This document shows positions 35,919-48,200 of a stretch of DNA of 64,000 bases, one piece after another. The translations under genes and the position numbers were made by a program. Under the pieces are notes generated by a model. The model did no database searches, had not been told where the DNA came from, and saw only the letters and a list, made by a program, of their open reading frames with translations. Position 1 is the first letter of the stretch. Every line of letters begins with the position of its first letter. This stretch comes from Cubamyces lactineus (lineage: Eukaryota; Basidiomycota; Agaricomycetes; Polyporales; Polyporaceae). The DNA lies in contig JACDTU010000020.1 of NCBI GenBank assembly GCA_022376465.1, positions 62,001 through 126,000 of the forward strand. The letters run 5' to 3'.

Positions 35919-36316
35919 GATCGCAAATCTTGGATGTCAGTTTTGTAGATGCGGCCTTCGGGGGCTCACGGCGACAAGTTACTGAGGAATTCACCTTGAA
36001 CAACTCTGGCTCGGCGCAGGGGTGGCTTATTAAAATTCTTGTGCGGCAGCTCTTTTCCCGACTTGAGGACGTAATGCAGATAGATCTAGGCAAATAGCGG
36101 ACCGCCTTGGTCAATCGAAAGGAGATCGAGACTGTGTTTGGCTATGTTAAGATCAGAAGCCTTTGGCCAACAGGCGTCAACAACAGGTCAGTCGTGCCAC
36201 TTTGCGCGCCGGCGGCGCAACATTCCGGGAGGCGCCCGGGATCCCGGTGTTGCCAGCAGTCGTCAAGATCTGCCTTCGCCCTTCCCCACTATCTCCTTCA
36301 TCCGGGAGTGACCATA
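35738..36316. promoter_or_regulatory. divergent promoter, SUZ12-like/desaturase
   Basis: About 580 bp between divergent start codons. The desaturase side is pyrimidine-rich (cttcgcccttccccactatc). No TATA box is clear. Confidence 0.45.
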
Positions 36317-37750
36317 ATGGGGGCCATTGCGAAGGAAAAAGCGAAGCCGGTCGGTCAGTCAACGTCATTAGAAGAACTCTGTCTGGCAGTCGACTGATTA
36401 CCCGCCACTTATCTTATAGACTTCAGTTACTTCGGCGGCGCAGAATCTCTTGACGAAGGCAGGTCACCAAGGAGGACGGCTGTTCCCTCGCCTACTGCAG
36501 AAGATGATGGCAAATCTTATCCTGGACCGCCCCAAGACCCTTCGGACTTCTTATGGATTATGACGGAGGAGCCGCATAGGACACGGCGGATGGCGATCAT
36601 GAAGGCTCACCCAGAGGTACGTCTCAAAGTCGAAACCATCTGGACTCGATGCAAACCTGCCATATAGGTCACGAAACTCATGGGCCACGAGCCTTTGACG
36701 AAATGGATAGTCCTCGGAGTTGTCTCGCTTCAAATCACGCTCGCTATCGTGCTGCGGAGAACTCATCCCTTGTCCCCCCTCTTCCTTCTCTGTGCCTATG
36801 TCATCGGCGGTACCGCAAATCACAACTTATTCCTCGCCATCCACGAAATCACGCATAACCTTGCGTTTAAGAGTGTCAAGGCCAACAAGGCGCTCGCCGT
36901 CTTCGCCAATCTGCCCATCGGCATTCCTTACTCCGCTGCTTTCAAGGTACCTCATGAGATCTTGCGTGCGCTACGGCTTGAGACTGACGCCACTGCCGTA
37001 CAGCGATATCACATAGAACATCACAAGTTCTTTGGCGAAGACGGTATAGACACCGACCTCCCTACACGCTTGGAGCTCCTCTGCTTGAACAACGTTCTAG
37101 GGAAGGTATTCTTTGCGTACGTTCTCATATCACTTATACCGATCGTATTCATATCTCACAATATGATTAGCACTTTCCAGATATTGTTCTACGCCCTTCG
37201 CCCCGGATTTGTTCGGACACAGACCTTCACGCAATGGCATCTCGTGAACCTGGTCATACAGCTTGTCTTTGATTATGCGTTAGTCAAGACCTACGGTGTG
37301 CGCCCGCTCATCTACCTCTTAATGTCAAGTTTCTTTGCTGGTAGCCTGCATCCGCTCGCGGGTCACTTCATTGCCGAGCATTATATCTGGGATGGGCTGC
37401 AGCAGGAAACATACTCTTACTACGGGCCGCTTAACATCTTCGCATATAACGTACGTGCTCCAGCTCGTATGCATGTACGACTCGCTCGCTGACACACATC
37501 ACAGGTCGGATATCACAACGAGCATCATGATTTCCCCTCTGTTGCCTGGACGCGGTTGCCTGCGCTGCGTGCCCTCGCGCCGGAGTTTTACGACACCATC
37601 CCTTCGCATCCTTCGTGGCCCATGGTCATTGTAAACTTTATTCGCGATCCTGAGGTTGGCATCTTCGCACGCGTCAAGCGCAAGCCAAAAAGTCACGGAG
37701 AGAGCTCCATCGAGCAGTCGCCTGCGTCGTCGTCGAGGGAGAAGGATTAG
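36317..37750 (+). CDS. sphingolipid delta-4 desaturase
   Basis: DES1/DEGS1-type membrane desaturase that introduces the delta-4 double bond into dihydroceramide in the ER. Six exons (36317-36353, 36420-36616, 36668-36946, 37004-37116, 37171-37450, 37505-37750) give 383 residues. The family opening DFSYFGGAESLDEGRSPR and DFLWIMTEEPHRTRRMAIMK is present. The three histidine boxes are complete: HEITHN, HIEHHKF and NEHHDFP, with four hydrophobic stretches between (for example KWIVLGVVSLQITLAIVL). The protein ends with a Ser-rich polar tail. The first coding exon is only 37 nt; it was chosen because donor gtcagt joins in frame to the DFSYFGG exon, whose own frame has no ATG before an upstream stop. 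Confidence 0.92.
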
Positions 37751-38064
37751 GGCTTTTGCGGGGTGAGGCTATGCCTTATTGTAGAGGATATAATCTGCAA
37801 TTGTATTTATGACGTGGATGGACCTGCTCTCTGGGATATATTGGGACTGGTATGCTCACCTTCCACAGACACATCATGCTTGCTACGGCTTGAAGATGTC
37901 AAGTTGCTCAGAATTCGCAGGGAGTGCAACTTTGAGCGCTTGAGCGCGGGAGTCACGATACACGTGCGCGTTACGTATCGCGACCGCAACTGGTAGCAGT
38001 GACTCGCACAAAACCGCGACTCAACGAGCAAATCGCTCAGCAATACAGCTTCAATTCACGAACG
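37751..38064. other. short intergenic, desaturase to Nudix gene
   Basis: 314 bp holding the desaturase 3' flank and the Nudix gene promoter. Nothing else seen. Confidence 0.6.
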
Positions 38065-38944
38065 ATGTCTCAGCACAGCCTCGATCTACCTCCTGGCCTG
38101 GCTTACGACGGCCCTTTGGTAGAGGCAGCGAATGGCGGTGGGGAAAACGATTGGGTCAAGTACGATAAAGTGAAGCAATACACGAATGCGTTCGTTATCC
38201 TGGATGATAAGAAGGTAGAGAGATATTATTTATCCTCCCACTATTTGCTCAATCTTGACGGCGACTTGTATAGGTGCTTCTTGGCCTAAAGAAGAGGGGC
38301 TTCGGAATGGGACTGTAAGAGCTCTGCCATCCCTTACGATAGCCGGTCGGCGCAATGCCCAGGCTCATCACTTGCACCAGGTGGAACGGCTTCGGCGGTA
38401 AGGTAGACCCTGAGGAAACACCAGTGCAGGCTGCCGTCCGCGAACTGCAAGTACGCCTTCCCCATGATCTAGTTGTGTTCAGCTGAGCACAGGGCTTACG
38501 TTTGCAACGCCAGGAAGAAGCGGGTATTACCGCGCCTCTTCGGCAATGCGGGACCCTCTTCTTTGTCGTCGATGGCGTAGATACAGCCTTCAACATCAGT
38601 GTCTTCAGTGCATACGAGTATACTGGCACGATTACTGAGTAAGATATGCCCTCCTCATCTGAATTCACTCTCAATGCGAGCATGCCCATAGGTCCGAGGA
38701 AATGCGTCCGGAATGGTTCTCGATCCAGAGAAGCATGCTCCCATCACACTATCCCCTCACCACCCTTGATCATGGCGAGGCTTCGGAAACACTGCCGCCT
38801 GTCCCTCTGCAGACGATGTGGGCCGACGACGAATTTTGGATGCCTCTGATGTTCGCGCGCCGATACTTCGTTGGACGGGCTGATTTCGGAGCGGACAACA
38901 AGATGCGGCGGTGGTGGTTTGCTGCGGAGCCCAGCCCGGCATAG
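38065..38944 (+). CDS. MTH1-like Nudix hydrolase
   Basis: Nudix hydrolase closest to MTH1/NUDT1, which degrades oxidised purine nucleotides such as 8-oxo-dGTP. Five exons (38065-38214, 38274-38314, 38381-38450, 38514-38638, 38692-38944) give 212 residues. The core reads YTNAFVILDDKKVLLGLKKR, then NGFGGKVDPEETPVQAAVRE and LQEEAGI, which matches the Nudix box G-x5-E-x7-REL-x-EE-x-G-I exactly, so the metal-binding glutamates are all present. The NGFGGKV entry is characteristic of MTH1. The C-terminal part contains MRPEWFSIQ and, after an insertion, DDEFWMPLMFARRYFVGRAD. The 40-residue N-terminal extension is longer than in human MTH1. It is convergent with the D-amino-acid oxidase gene, 134 bp between stops. 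Confidence 0.9.
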
Positions 38945-39078
38945 CCTCGAGTTATAACGGAACACATACTAAACCTTGACTCCATTGAGATCCAGGTCAT
39001 CTTACATACACTAGGTTACATCAACATATATCCGTACATGCCTGATCTTGTTGCAATCACATCTTGCTCATACGATGC

Positions 39079-42000
39079 TCAATGCGAGCCGGCCTCAGCC
39101 AACGCCCTCTCCAACAGATTCAACGCGATCGTTGCCGACCCCCAAGAAGACTGGTATCCACCGCCTCCATGTCTGAAACGCAGGATGAGGACTCAATGCC
39201 ACCTCAAATCAACCATCGTTCGCTTCAGAACACTCACCCGTAGTTGAAGACCATCGGGATCTTGCCACCGCTATTTCCTTGTACCCACTCTACGTCGAGT
39301 CTGATACCGCCCTTCCGTTGCGGACGGAATCCGCATCCTTCTTCCAATATCAACGGGCGAAGGTCATCAATTGTCCCAGGACGTGCCGCCCGTATGGCGG
39401 GAGGAACAAGCTCCGGGCAGAGCTCAAGGCAGCGTTTCAGTATATCCGTGGTCGTGTCGGGACGGGCAACGGGGTACCAATCGTTGTCCTCCTTCGTGCC
39501 TCCTATGATGACGTCTCCGTTGCGCCTCGGGATGATGTAAGTCCACAGGCCTTGCGCTACGTGACTGATCGTTCGGCCGAAATCGATCCAGGGCGCTCGG
39601 ATCAAGACCACCTGCCCTCTGACGGGGTACACGTCCTTGTCTTCTACGCCGCCGAGGGTGCGCGCACCTAGCCCTGGACATACTATAAGTCCATCGATGG
39701 GTTCGTGTGATGCCTTGCCGTAGCGGAATAAGTTGGGCCCCCCTCAACGACCTGGGAGATGTGCTGCACGGAGCCGCGAACGATCGAGCCCCCACGCGAG
39801 AGGAAGCGCGAGAGGAGGTACGAGAGGTAGGCAGGGGTATCAATGGTCAGTGTGGTGAACGACGACCCGCTCTTAGCTCCACCAACGAGGGAATCCGGAG
39901 CAAGTTTCTTGAACTGCGCATCTGTCAGCACCAGATTTGGATAACTGAGCCAAAGAGCTTACGTCGGGCATCCAGTTAAGGCACTCATCCCGGCCATCGA
40001 GGCAATAATCCACTTGGGGGATGCGTTTGAAACAGTGCTCTGCGGGACCACCAGGGGCGGACAAGTCCCACATGACATCAAACGTCTCGCGGTCGATTGC
40101 TGCCATCTGGAAAACGCTACCTGGGAGAATATCCGAAAATCTCGTAGAATATCCGAGATTCTCGATATTCTGGCGACCACTGTAGAATCTCGAAGAATAA
40201 GTAGTACCCCCAATGTAAAATGAGGGAATATCTGAGATTCCACAAGATTTTCGGATATTCCGTGCCTCCCATACGCTTTTCATAGCATTCCTCACACTAG
40301 TACCACACACCAGATTCACGAGAGCTCAAAAGATATATTTGAAGGCACTGCTACTACTACCCAGTACAAGCTAGTCGGCGTACTACCTGTACTCACTACG
40401 AGTACCTGACAAATGCTAACGCTGTACCATACTACCATGCCTGAGCCACTTGCAACAGCGCCCACAACACAACTTTCTTTAGCGCTATTCAAGATTTACT
40501 ATGGAGGCGATGGATATCATCAGACATGCTAGAAGATTACTGAAGGAAGGCAAGGCGTACCCGGTCAGAGCTGGCTTACTTGTAGACGTTGTGTGGTGGT
40601 GGTAGTCAAGTTAGTACGGTGCATACATTCAGTAGGACAGTAGAAGGGTGCAAATGCCAGAGAATACAGAAGGCAGGCTCGGGGAGTCTTCCCGACATGT
40701 CCGTGTGTGACTTCTGCACACTACAACGGGGGCGCGGGTATGGAGGGGGTGGCACGTTGGGATGAGCAGGCGGTTATCATCGCAGATTCAAGAAGGGCAA
40801 CATACCTGGTCAGGGTCCTACGAACCGTATCCGATCGCCGTCGTGGCGACACCCAGATGGTAAGCTCGACGTAGCTTGAATTAAGTGAGGCCCGCGCGCA
40901 ACTGAATATCTGCCAAGATATGAGCACCCTCGAGCATGTTCCACACCATCGCGTAGCGATTCCAAGAGCCGTCCGCGAAGCGTCCAAGTGCCCAAGGTCG
41001 CCACGGTGGAGGAAGAGGAATGAGAGAGAGCACCTTGTTGGCGCCAGCACATCGACGCTGTGAGCGCCATGGAAACAAGCGCCCGACTTTAGGGCAGGCA
41101 GGCTCGTACTTGAGCGTTCGTGACAGAGTGCCGCAACGCCACTCCGAGGTTAAGTACGCCGCTCCCTCACAATCTACCGGTGTTTGCATCTGTCGTCAGA
41201 CGAAGAAGCCTTGATGTAGCTCACCCTGCATGTCCCACATATTCCTACCCCTGATGTGGACTCGACTCGAAGGTACGGCATGACAATTTCGAGCCTGACA
41301 GTGGCCCAGGTTATACCGTCTCGTCTCTCCAGTCAGTCCACCAGATAACTCAGGAAGGATTTCTCGAGCGTGCAAATATGTTGGCTGACATGGAACGACC
41401 CGGACGACTACAACCCGGATAAGTACACAACCTGGGCACGCAGGTACTCCTATAAATACTAGCCCGATGCCTCGAATTTTCGCTAAATACAACCGTCCAA
41501 AGCATGCATACAGTTCAAATTGCTTGGCGGCGTTGAAAACATTGAATTCGCTGAAAGTATTGAAGCCTGTCAGCGTTGCAACTTCCGCCATTTTATACCG
41601 TATTATCCCAGAATCCCACATCTCCGCCCGAAAAAGCCGAGAATCCCGGATATTCTGCATTTTATCGGATATTCTACGAGAATCTTCCGGGGAGGGTTTT
41701 CCAGATGGCAGCAATTATGTTAGATAGTAGTACCGCCTTAGAAGGGCTATCGTACCCATTTGCTTTGCGTCCTCAGCTGCGTGACTCACATGATGAGCAC
41801 CCTGCACAGTGAACGATGAGAATGGGGATGGCCGATGGATTCGAATTCTCTCACCGCCCATAGACTGGTGTACTTGATCGTCTTCGCATCGGTGGGGAAC
41901 GTATCGGCTACAATCGTGACCCGATAACCTCCTTTCTCTTGGATCTTGAGTGCCGTGGTCAGGCCAACGACGCCTGAACGAATGAACAAATCAGTACAGT

Positions 42001-42098
42001 TTAGTAACAATCGAAGGCCGGATCGAAGATGATATGGACGTGGATCGCTCACCAGCCCCGATCACGACGATGTTCTTCGTTGCGCTTGCTTGAGACAT
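39079..42098 (-). CDS. D-amino-acid oxidase, intron carries transposon
   Basis: FAD enzyme that deaminates D-amino acids to keto acids, ammonia and peroxide. Exons: 42098-42053, 41973-41855, 41801-41756, 40099-39963, 39913-39238 and 39172-39079. The first two form the dinucleotide fold NIVVIGAGVVGLTTALKIQE. Then come GAHHVSHAAEDAKQM and AIDRETFDVMWDLSAPGG, CLNWMPDFKKLAPDSL, GLIVCPGLGARTLGG, YPVRGQVVLIRAPWID and the FAD-binding end HGGGGYQSSWG. The third intron is about 1.66 kb because it holds a transposon (40096-41715). The large exon has an apparent one-base deletion in a G run near 39742, between SQVVEGGP and NLFRYGKASHEP. With that base, the protein would be about 372 residues, normal for the family. 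It ends EAGSH, without a C-terminal SKL-type peroxisomal signal. Intact, strain-specifically broken, or a consensus error: not decidable here. Confidence 0.88.
40096..41715. mobile_element. non-autonomous TIR DNA transposon in DAO intron
   Basis: The two ends are inverted copies: 40096 rightwards and 41715 leftwards both read ATTGCTGCCATCTGGAAAAC. After a diverged spacer both also share TCTCGTAGAATATCCGA. The subterminal zones carry several direct and inverted copies of a GAATATCCG-like motif. The element is 1,620 bp. No transposase motif was recognised; internal open frames (for example 40881-41189 minus) are short and unidentified, so it is probably a deletion derivative or MITE-like. An 8-bp target duplication is not seen. 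A 2-bp AT duplication is possible if the outer bases are host sequence, leaving the superfamily open. It sits in the third DAO intron, and one inverted repeat contains the splice acceptor. Confidence 0.8.
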
Positions 42099-43095
42099 AC
42101 CAAGTGAAGGCGAGTGAGGGGGATCGTAACGGGGGTCGGCCTTGCATTTTATGATGCTAATCAGAGTTTGTTTAGATTCACACCAAATGACACATACGTC
42201 GTAGTTGCTGTCAGACGTATGTTGGGGGGCTTTGAGGGTGGCTTACAACTATTAGTTCAAGCCCGCGATTCTCGGGTAAGAATCGTAGGACAAGGGTCAT
42301 TGCCAAGATACGTACCACCGCTCCGAGGTCCAGCAAGGGGACTTGTCTAGATTAGCGGCTACGATAGTCACGTCAGGTGAGTATCCCGAATATTTCAGTT
42401 TCGACTAGTCCCTGGCCCGTTGCCGCTTTACACGAACGCCTTCGAAGTGATTCGACGATACTTACCGTTGGCCCGCCATGCATGACGCGCAATCCTCGCC
42501 GACCTCACAGCGCAGCGCAGAGGCCCATCGAGTCCCAATCGAGGCATAGATCATTGTATTGTAGACAGTACTTATGATTGTAACAGGATGTGTAGACGAC
42601 AGAAGATCTAGGCGGAACGATGGATGTAGCTCCCGCTACTATCTAGAAGTCCATCATCGCGGTTGCAATGAACAACGCATAGAGCTGCTAGCGAAAGGAG
42701 AGCGATCGTGACTCTGCGCCGCTACAAATGGCCCCTGACCAGTGAAGAAGATGTGGGGAGGGGTGATAAGGTGTCGGCGACGGAAGAAAACGTTGGACGC
42801 GAAAACTGCGTTTATATACCGCGCGCTAGGCGGCATCCTAATAAGGCAAAAGCCGACCGCGAGTATGATCGGATGGGCGGGACAGAGTGCCGGGCCGAAG
42901 ACATAATGGGCGCTTGGGTGCTTAGGCAGGACGGTGATGTAATCGGGATCTCGACTGTGCAGTGGCTGCACCCGACCCGTCCGCACCGAACTCATTTCCA
43001 CCACTGTATATGACCTGGCCACTCCGCATTTACCCTCGGTCTCTTTTGCTTTCTACCTCCACGATCTACCAACAGCAATTCACATTTCCTGACGC
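42099..43095. other. divergent intergenic, DAO/SYLF-SH3
   Basis: About 1 kb between divergent start codons. It holds short unsupported open frames only. The right part before 43096 has pyrimidine-rich leader sequence (ctcttttgctttctacctcc). Confidence 0.6.
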
Positions 43096-45243
43096 ATGAA
43101 GTTCAACACCCCTTTGCCTCAGCCATTGCCGAAGGAGTGCCAGAAGGCGGCACAAATATGTATGTCTCCTTCTCGCAGCGCACTGTATCCGCAGCTCACC
43201 TTCGCATGCAGTCAAGTCTTTTGTTGACAGCGGGAACAATGGCCTAGATGGGGTATGTCACAAGGACCCTGAACTGCTGTCAGGTTCTCACTTGACCTCT
43301 ATCGCACATTAGGTCATTCCTCGAAGTGTACTAGAGAACGCCAAGGGGTTTGCCATCTTTACGATCTTCAAAGCTGGCTTCCTCTTCTCCGCGCGGGCTG
43401 GAAGCGGGATCGTGATTGCTAAGCTTGACGATGGAAGTGAGTGCATACACGTTCTTTGTACGCTTCCATGACGCTAGAAGCAGCGTTCGTTCTGTGGGCG
43501 CATGATCTCACCAAGCTTGCACATTCCCCCCAATACCTGCTTCGTTGCACGCCTCGATATATATCTCGTTTCAAACGTCGCATTGACACTATGTCGCAGC
43601 ATGGTCGGCCCCTAGTGCAATCGGGACTGCCGGTCTCGGTGTGGGTGGCCAGGCGGGCGCCGAGATGACCGACTTCCTTGTAGTGCTTAACTCACGTTCG
43701 GTAAGTGTTCGAATGCTAGTATCCGTGCTTTGACTGCAGAGATGCTGATGTGGTTGTGTATAGGCAGTGGCAAGTATCAGATAGCTCACTGAGTCCCCGG
43801 GCCATGCTCATGGCTTACTGTAACAGAAATCATTCATGTCCGCCGGTTCCCTAACGCTCGGGGGAAACCTGAGTATCGCCGTCGGACCTCTAGGCCGCAA
43901 TGGCGAAGCTATTGGCTCTCTCAACACAAGCGGTAAAGTCGCGGCAATGTGAGTCAATCCTTTCCGCAGCATCAGTTCACACGCTGATCCCCACCACAGG
44001 TACAGTTACTCGAAGACGAGGGGTCTCTTTGGGGGAGTCTCCATAGAGGGCTCTGTTATCGTCGAACGTCAGGACGCCAACGCCCAGGCGTATCGCACGG
44101 ACGTTACAGTCAAACAGCTGCTGAGTGGTGCGATCCCTCCACCAGAATGGGCCTCGCCTCTCATCAAGACGCTGGAGGCCTGTACTGGTATGCCCGGAGG
44201 CCGCCGATGGGTCCAGGACTTCAGAGCACATCATGCGGACGACCCATACATGTTCGGTAGTGTGGAAAGTCCTGGGAACGAGAATGGACCATCCACATCA
44301 CAGGGCTCGGCGTACGCTTTCGACATCACTAGCCCGAGTGACAAACCCGCCAAGGTCAAGAAGGGCAAGTCTGGAAGCATATCTTTCCCACCCGTCTCCT
44401 GGGGGCGCCGCAAGAACTCGGGCTCCTACTTCTCCGATTTCCACGATCCGAACCGTGCGCCGGAACCTGCAGACGCGTCTACGACCCCGTCTCCGAGGTC
44501 ACCCGAAGATCGACCGTCTCCTCGTCTTGGGCGTGTGCTGAATCCGGAGACCGGCTTCTTCGAGACGAAGTTCCAGGCAGATTATGTATCCGAGGACCAG
44601 CTGAAGAAACACCCACCTCTCCATCGCAGACTGACGCCAACCTCTGCTTCCCAGGCGCGCCCAGGCGACGAGGAGTGGGAACCTGGTAGTCCTTTCAATA
44701 ATCTCCCACCTTTTAGCCAAGCGCGATCAAGCATGTCGGGCTTGGCCTCAGACGCCACTAGCCATCGTCGTGCTTACAGCGCGTACGCGCCCGGCGCCGC
44801 TAACGGTCGCAATGGCGCAACCAACCACAATCCGTTCGAGTCTTACGGTGCTGATGAAGATACGTCCGGTTTTGATGATGACTTGCTCAGCGGCGGATCG
44901 TCATCGCTCGGCAAGAACTCAATGAATGGAACAAAGCCGAAACTCGCGCCGAAAGTGGAGTTAACGCGACCCTTGCTACCGCACGAGGGCGTTGCGCGCG
45001 CAATTGCGCTCTTCAACTTCGACGCTGTTCAGGTGCGCACTCCTCATGTTGTCTAGGTCTCACCTGGAAGAGATAAGGTCGCTGATCGAGTCTGATGAAT
45101 GGCAACAGCCCGGAGATCTGTCTTTCAAGAAGGGTCAAGTCATCACTGTCACCGAAAAAAGCGACGACACGAACACTTGGTGGAAAGGCAAGCTCGAAGG
45201 GCGGGAGGGAGTCTTCCCCGCCAATTTCGTCGAGGTCGTCTGA
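43096..45243 (+). CDS. SYLF-SH3 protein, Ysc84/Lsb3 type
   Basis: Ysc84/Lsb3/SH3YL1-type proteins bind actin and lipids through the SYLF (DUF500) domain and act at endocytic sites. The protein opens MKFNTPLPQPLPKECQKAAQ. The SYLF domain follows: DGVIPRSVLENAKGFAIFTI, FKAGFLFSARAGSGIVIAKL, SAPSAIGTAGLGVGGQAGAE, then MYSYSKTRGLFGGVSIEGSV. A Ser/Pro-rich linker of about 280 residues comes next. The last two exons form an SH3 domain: ARAIALFNFDAVQ joined across an intron (about 45032-45108) to PGDLSFKKGQVITVTEKSDD, with TWWKGKLEGREGVFPANFVE. Order and ends match Lsb3 exactly. Six or more introns of 50-90 nt were seen and the frame is open throughout. Confidence 0.92.
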
Positions 45244-48200
45244 ACTTGTTTGTACATGGCCCATCTAGAACCCATCGTTGTAACAGTGCTGTACAAGTTT
45301 CACAGGAGGTACGAGGAATCGTCGGGCTCGCATGTATAGTTCACCAGCTCGTTTCACTGTTGTTTGGATATACCGTGTATGTACCCATCTATCTGTCGAC
45401 GTTGTACCACTATCTATTTGTGCTTCATCGAATGCTATAGCATCCATCCATTCCCATATGGCCAGAACGCCCCGGGTTTCGCACGCACGCCTGTGCGTCC
45501 CCTGTGGCCATTCTGCGGCTGGCAGAGGCGTCAGGTTTTCAAACCTTGAAGTTGCCGCCGCACTCAAGTGGCTGACGTCGACGCAGCAAGAAAGATGCAC
45601 CGCCTCCGCCCAACATCTGTGGAAATGGTCGTAGCCTTCAGCCGTAGTGCCCGACATCAACTGTGGCACCAAGCCCACCATATGCACCGCGAAGGCGTGG
45701 GTCGATCCAAATCGCAATGCTGGCGACTTGCGCAGTCGGTGCAGTGTCGAGGAGCCCGGCGGGAGCCTAGGCCATCATAGGCTAGCGCGATGATGCGCTC
45801 GCTTGTGCTGACTGCATACTCAACACCCTCCCAGATAGCCGAGATGCGGACCAGCGTATGATGCGCTCTCGTCGTACGACGAGGCCGTATATGATATTCC
45901 AGCCTGTATGCGGTGCAGAGGAGCGCTGCTGCGCTGACGAACGTGCTGTTGTCGACCTTCAGCTGGAGCTTGCTCAGGGTTAGATCGAACGGGGTGAGTC
46001 GTTGTGTTCCTGGTCGCGCATTGTAAATGATGGGAAGACGTTTTTAGGACTCGACGAGCGGAGGTCTTACTCCAAGGGTAGTAATTCAGCGTTCAATATG
46101 GGCGCAGCTCTATGCCGGACGCCCTCATCGTATGGCCCCTTTCGTTACGGGCGGTCGCTGCAAACTAGTGCGAGATGACACGACGGAGAACAGTTGCACT
46201 ATAGTCCCGGGATGTTCTCCTGGAAAGTTGAATGCCCAGCTATTGTGGTCAGTACGAGCAAGACCCAAGTGGTCTGTCATAGAGCATGAGCTCACGGAGT
46301 CTCTCCCGTGCAACAGAACACGGACAGAGCAGTACGACGCGGGCGTCGCAGTATGTTGTCTGCTCTACTACTTCAACGCGGAGGCATCCATATGCTCGAC
46401 ACTGAATCACCCCCTCGCATCGTCTTCCATGGTCACCCGTCGGGCCCACGCCGATGTATGCCGACCAACACCGCGGAGGACATCCCGGACTCAACACCCC
46501 CTGCCCTACCCTCCCTGAGCGACTATTACTCACGCTCTTGACCGCTGAGCTGTGCCTCTCTGGGACCTGAAAGGCGTAACACCCCCGCGCGACCTCGCCT
46601 TCTCGCACTAACCGGTGATCGGTGCCAGATGGAGCCTCTCCACCGGGATCTGCCAATGGCCATGCCTCGCGCTCTTGTTTTTTCTGTCACCGCCAACTCC
46701 GTGGCCGCTCTTTCCGGCCGCGGAGAGTCTGCTGCGCTCCCGGAACATACACGGAGAAGACGGTAACGCGGACACTGGCTCTATCACAGTCGCTGCGGCT
46801 GAATCTGGGGTTCGCAAGGGGTCATCTACAGCGTTCAAGTTCGCGCTACCGCTGCACTTGAACCTCAGCTAGAGCCCTCCGGGTGCTGTCGTCTAGGCCG
46901 TGCGCTGTATCAGCGACTCGAAGGGCGTCCGGGAGAACCTAGTAGTATCCGGGAATGTGGAGGTCTGTGCTCTCTGCTGCGGTCCTTGGCGTTCAGCATG
47001 GACTACGGTGATGCTGACCTCCAAGTCTATTTGTCCCAGAACAACCTATGCCCACGTATGTCCGTCCGAGACCGCCGGCAGGTCGAACCATTTGTTCTTC
47101 GCAGACCTTCCGCAAATCATGCAACCCTTGTTTAATACCGCTATGGAGGATTAGCTTCGCCGAAGCCGCCACTGCGCGTTCACTTTACAGCAGAAGAGTA
47201 TGTCGGTCCCGGAATAACTCCTTGCGGCAACATCGTGGCTAATTTAGAAGCGTGGTTGTTCCCCAGCGCTAGCTGAGATATGCGGAGAATGAAGCGGACT
47301 CGCCCCTGTACACAAACGAGTGGAAGGTATCCCTCGTACCGTCGTACGAGTCGCCGCCGCCACAGATGTGCGAATATCATGCACCAACGCCTCCAGTGTT
47401 TTGACCTGGGCTCTCAGATCGCGTTCCTAGCACTGATTGTGGAAGTGATTTCACGTTGAGAGACAAAGGGTCTGAAGTTTGAACGACGCACGGCACCGAT
47501 GGTAACGTATGACTGGGTTCACAAGTCGCATATGCCGTACAAACAAGGTTCGAATCGCCACTCTCACGCCTGCATTGACGCTGACACCCGACGCTGGAGA
47601 ACCCAACGCGACGTTCATGACGCGTATCGTTCCTGTTAATGTAGAGCGGGAGAAGCGTGCTCCTATTGATGAAGCGGGTATGTCGATCTCCCAATGCACT
47701 GCGCGACCCTGCTAATAGCGGGAGCGACGATAACCAGCAAGGTTACGGATACATCAGCATACTAGGGCGTCATTCCGGGTAGTAGTGGTCGCACAGCGCG
47801 TCCCGATGCCCGCACGCTGGGCTGTAGAATCCTGGCGTCCGGCGCTGGTGGAAACAGGAGCTGCCAACCAAGCCTACTGGGCAATGATGCAAGCTATCAA
47901 ACACTAGCCCAGACCTCAGCTCGCCCTCTCTGGTTAACCGCACAAGGCACACCTCAGTTCGTGAGACAGAGCCTGGGAAGCAATTATTTGCATCTTGCAT
48001 TGCTACGCCGCCTCAGTGCCTGCCAACGGGCTGGGGAACATGGGTACAGACGTTTCCGATTTGGGTTACGTGGTGTTGATGTGAGCGCATTCAATATCGC
48101 AGCAGCATCCGCAGGGCACCCGACGTAGCCGGGACCCCCTGTGCGCATTCGAGGATGAATGACGGTATGACGATTCTGTAAGCTTGTAAGTACTACATGC

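Noticed and set aside
40881..41189. Minus-strand frame inside the transposon (GRFADGSWNRYAMVWNMLEG)
   Set aside because: It looks protein-like locally, perhaps a captured host fragment, but I could not extend it or link it to a transposase, so it is not called a gene.
47547..47556. ggttcgaatc, resembling a tRNA B box
   Set aside because: No matching A box or acceptor-stem pairing at suitable distance, so no tRNA is called.
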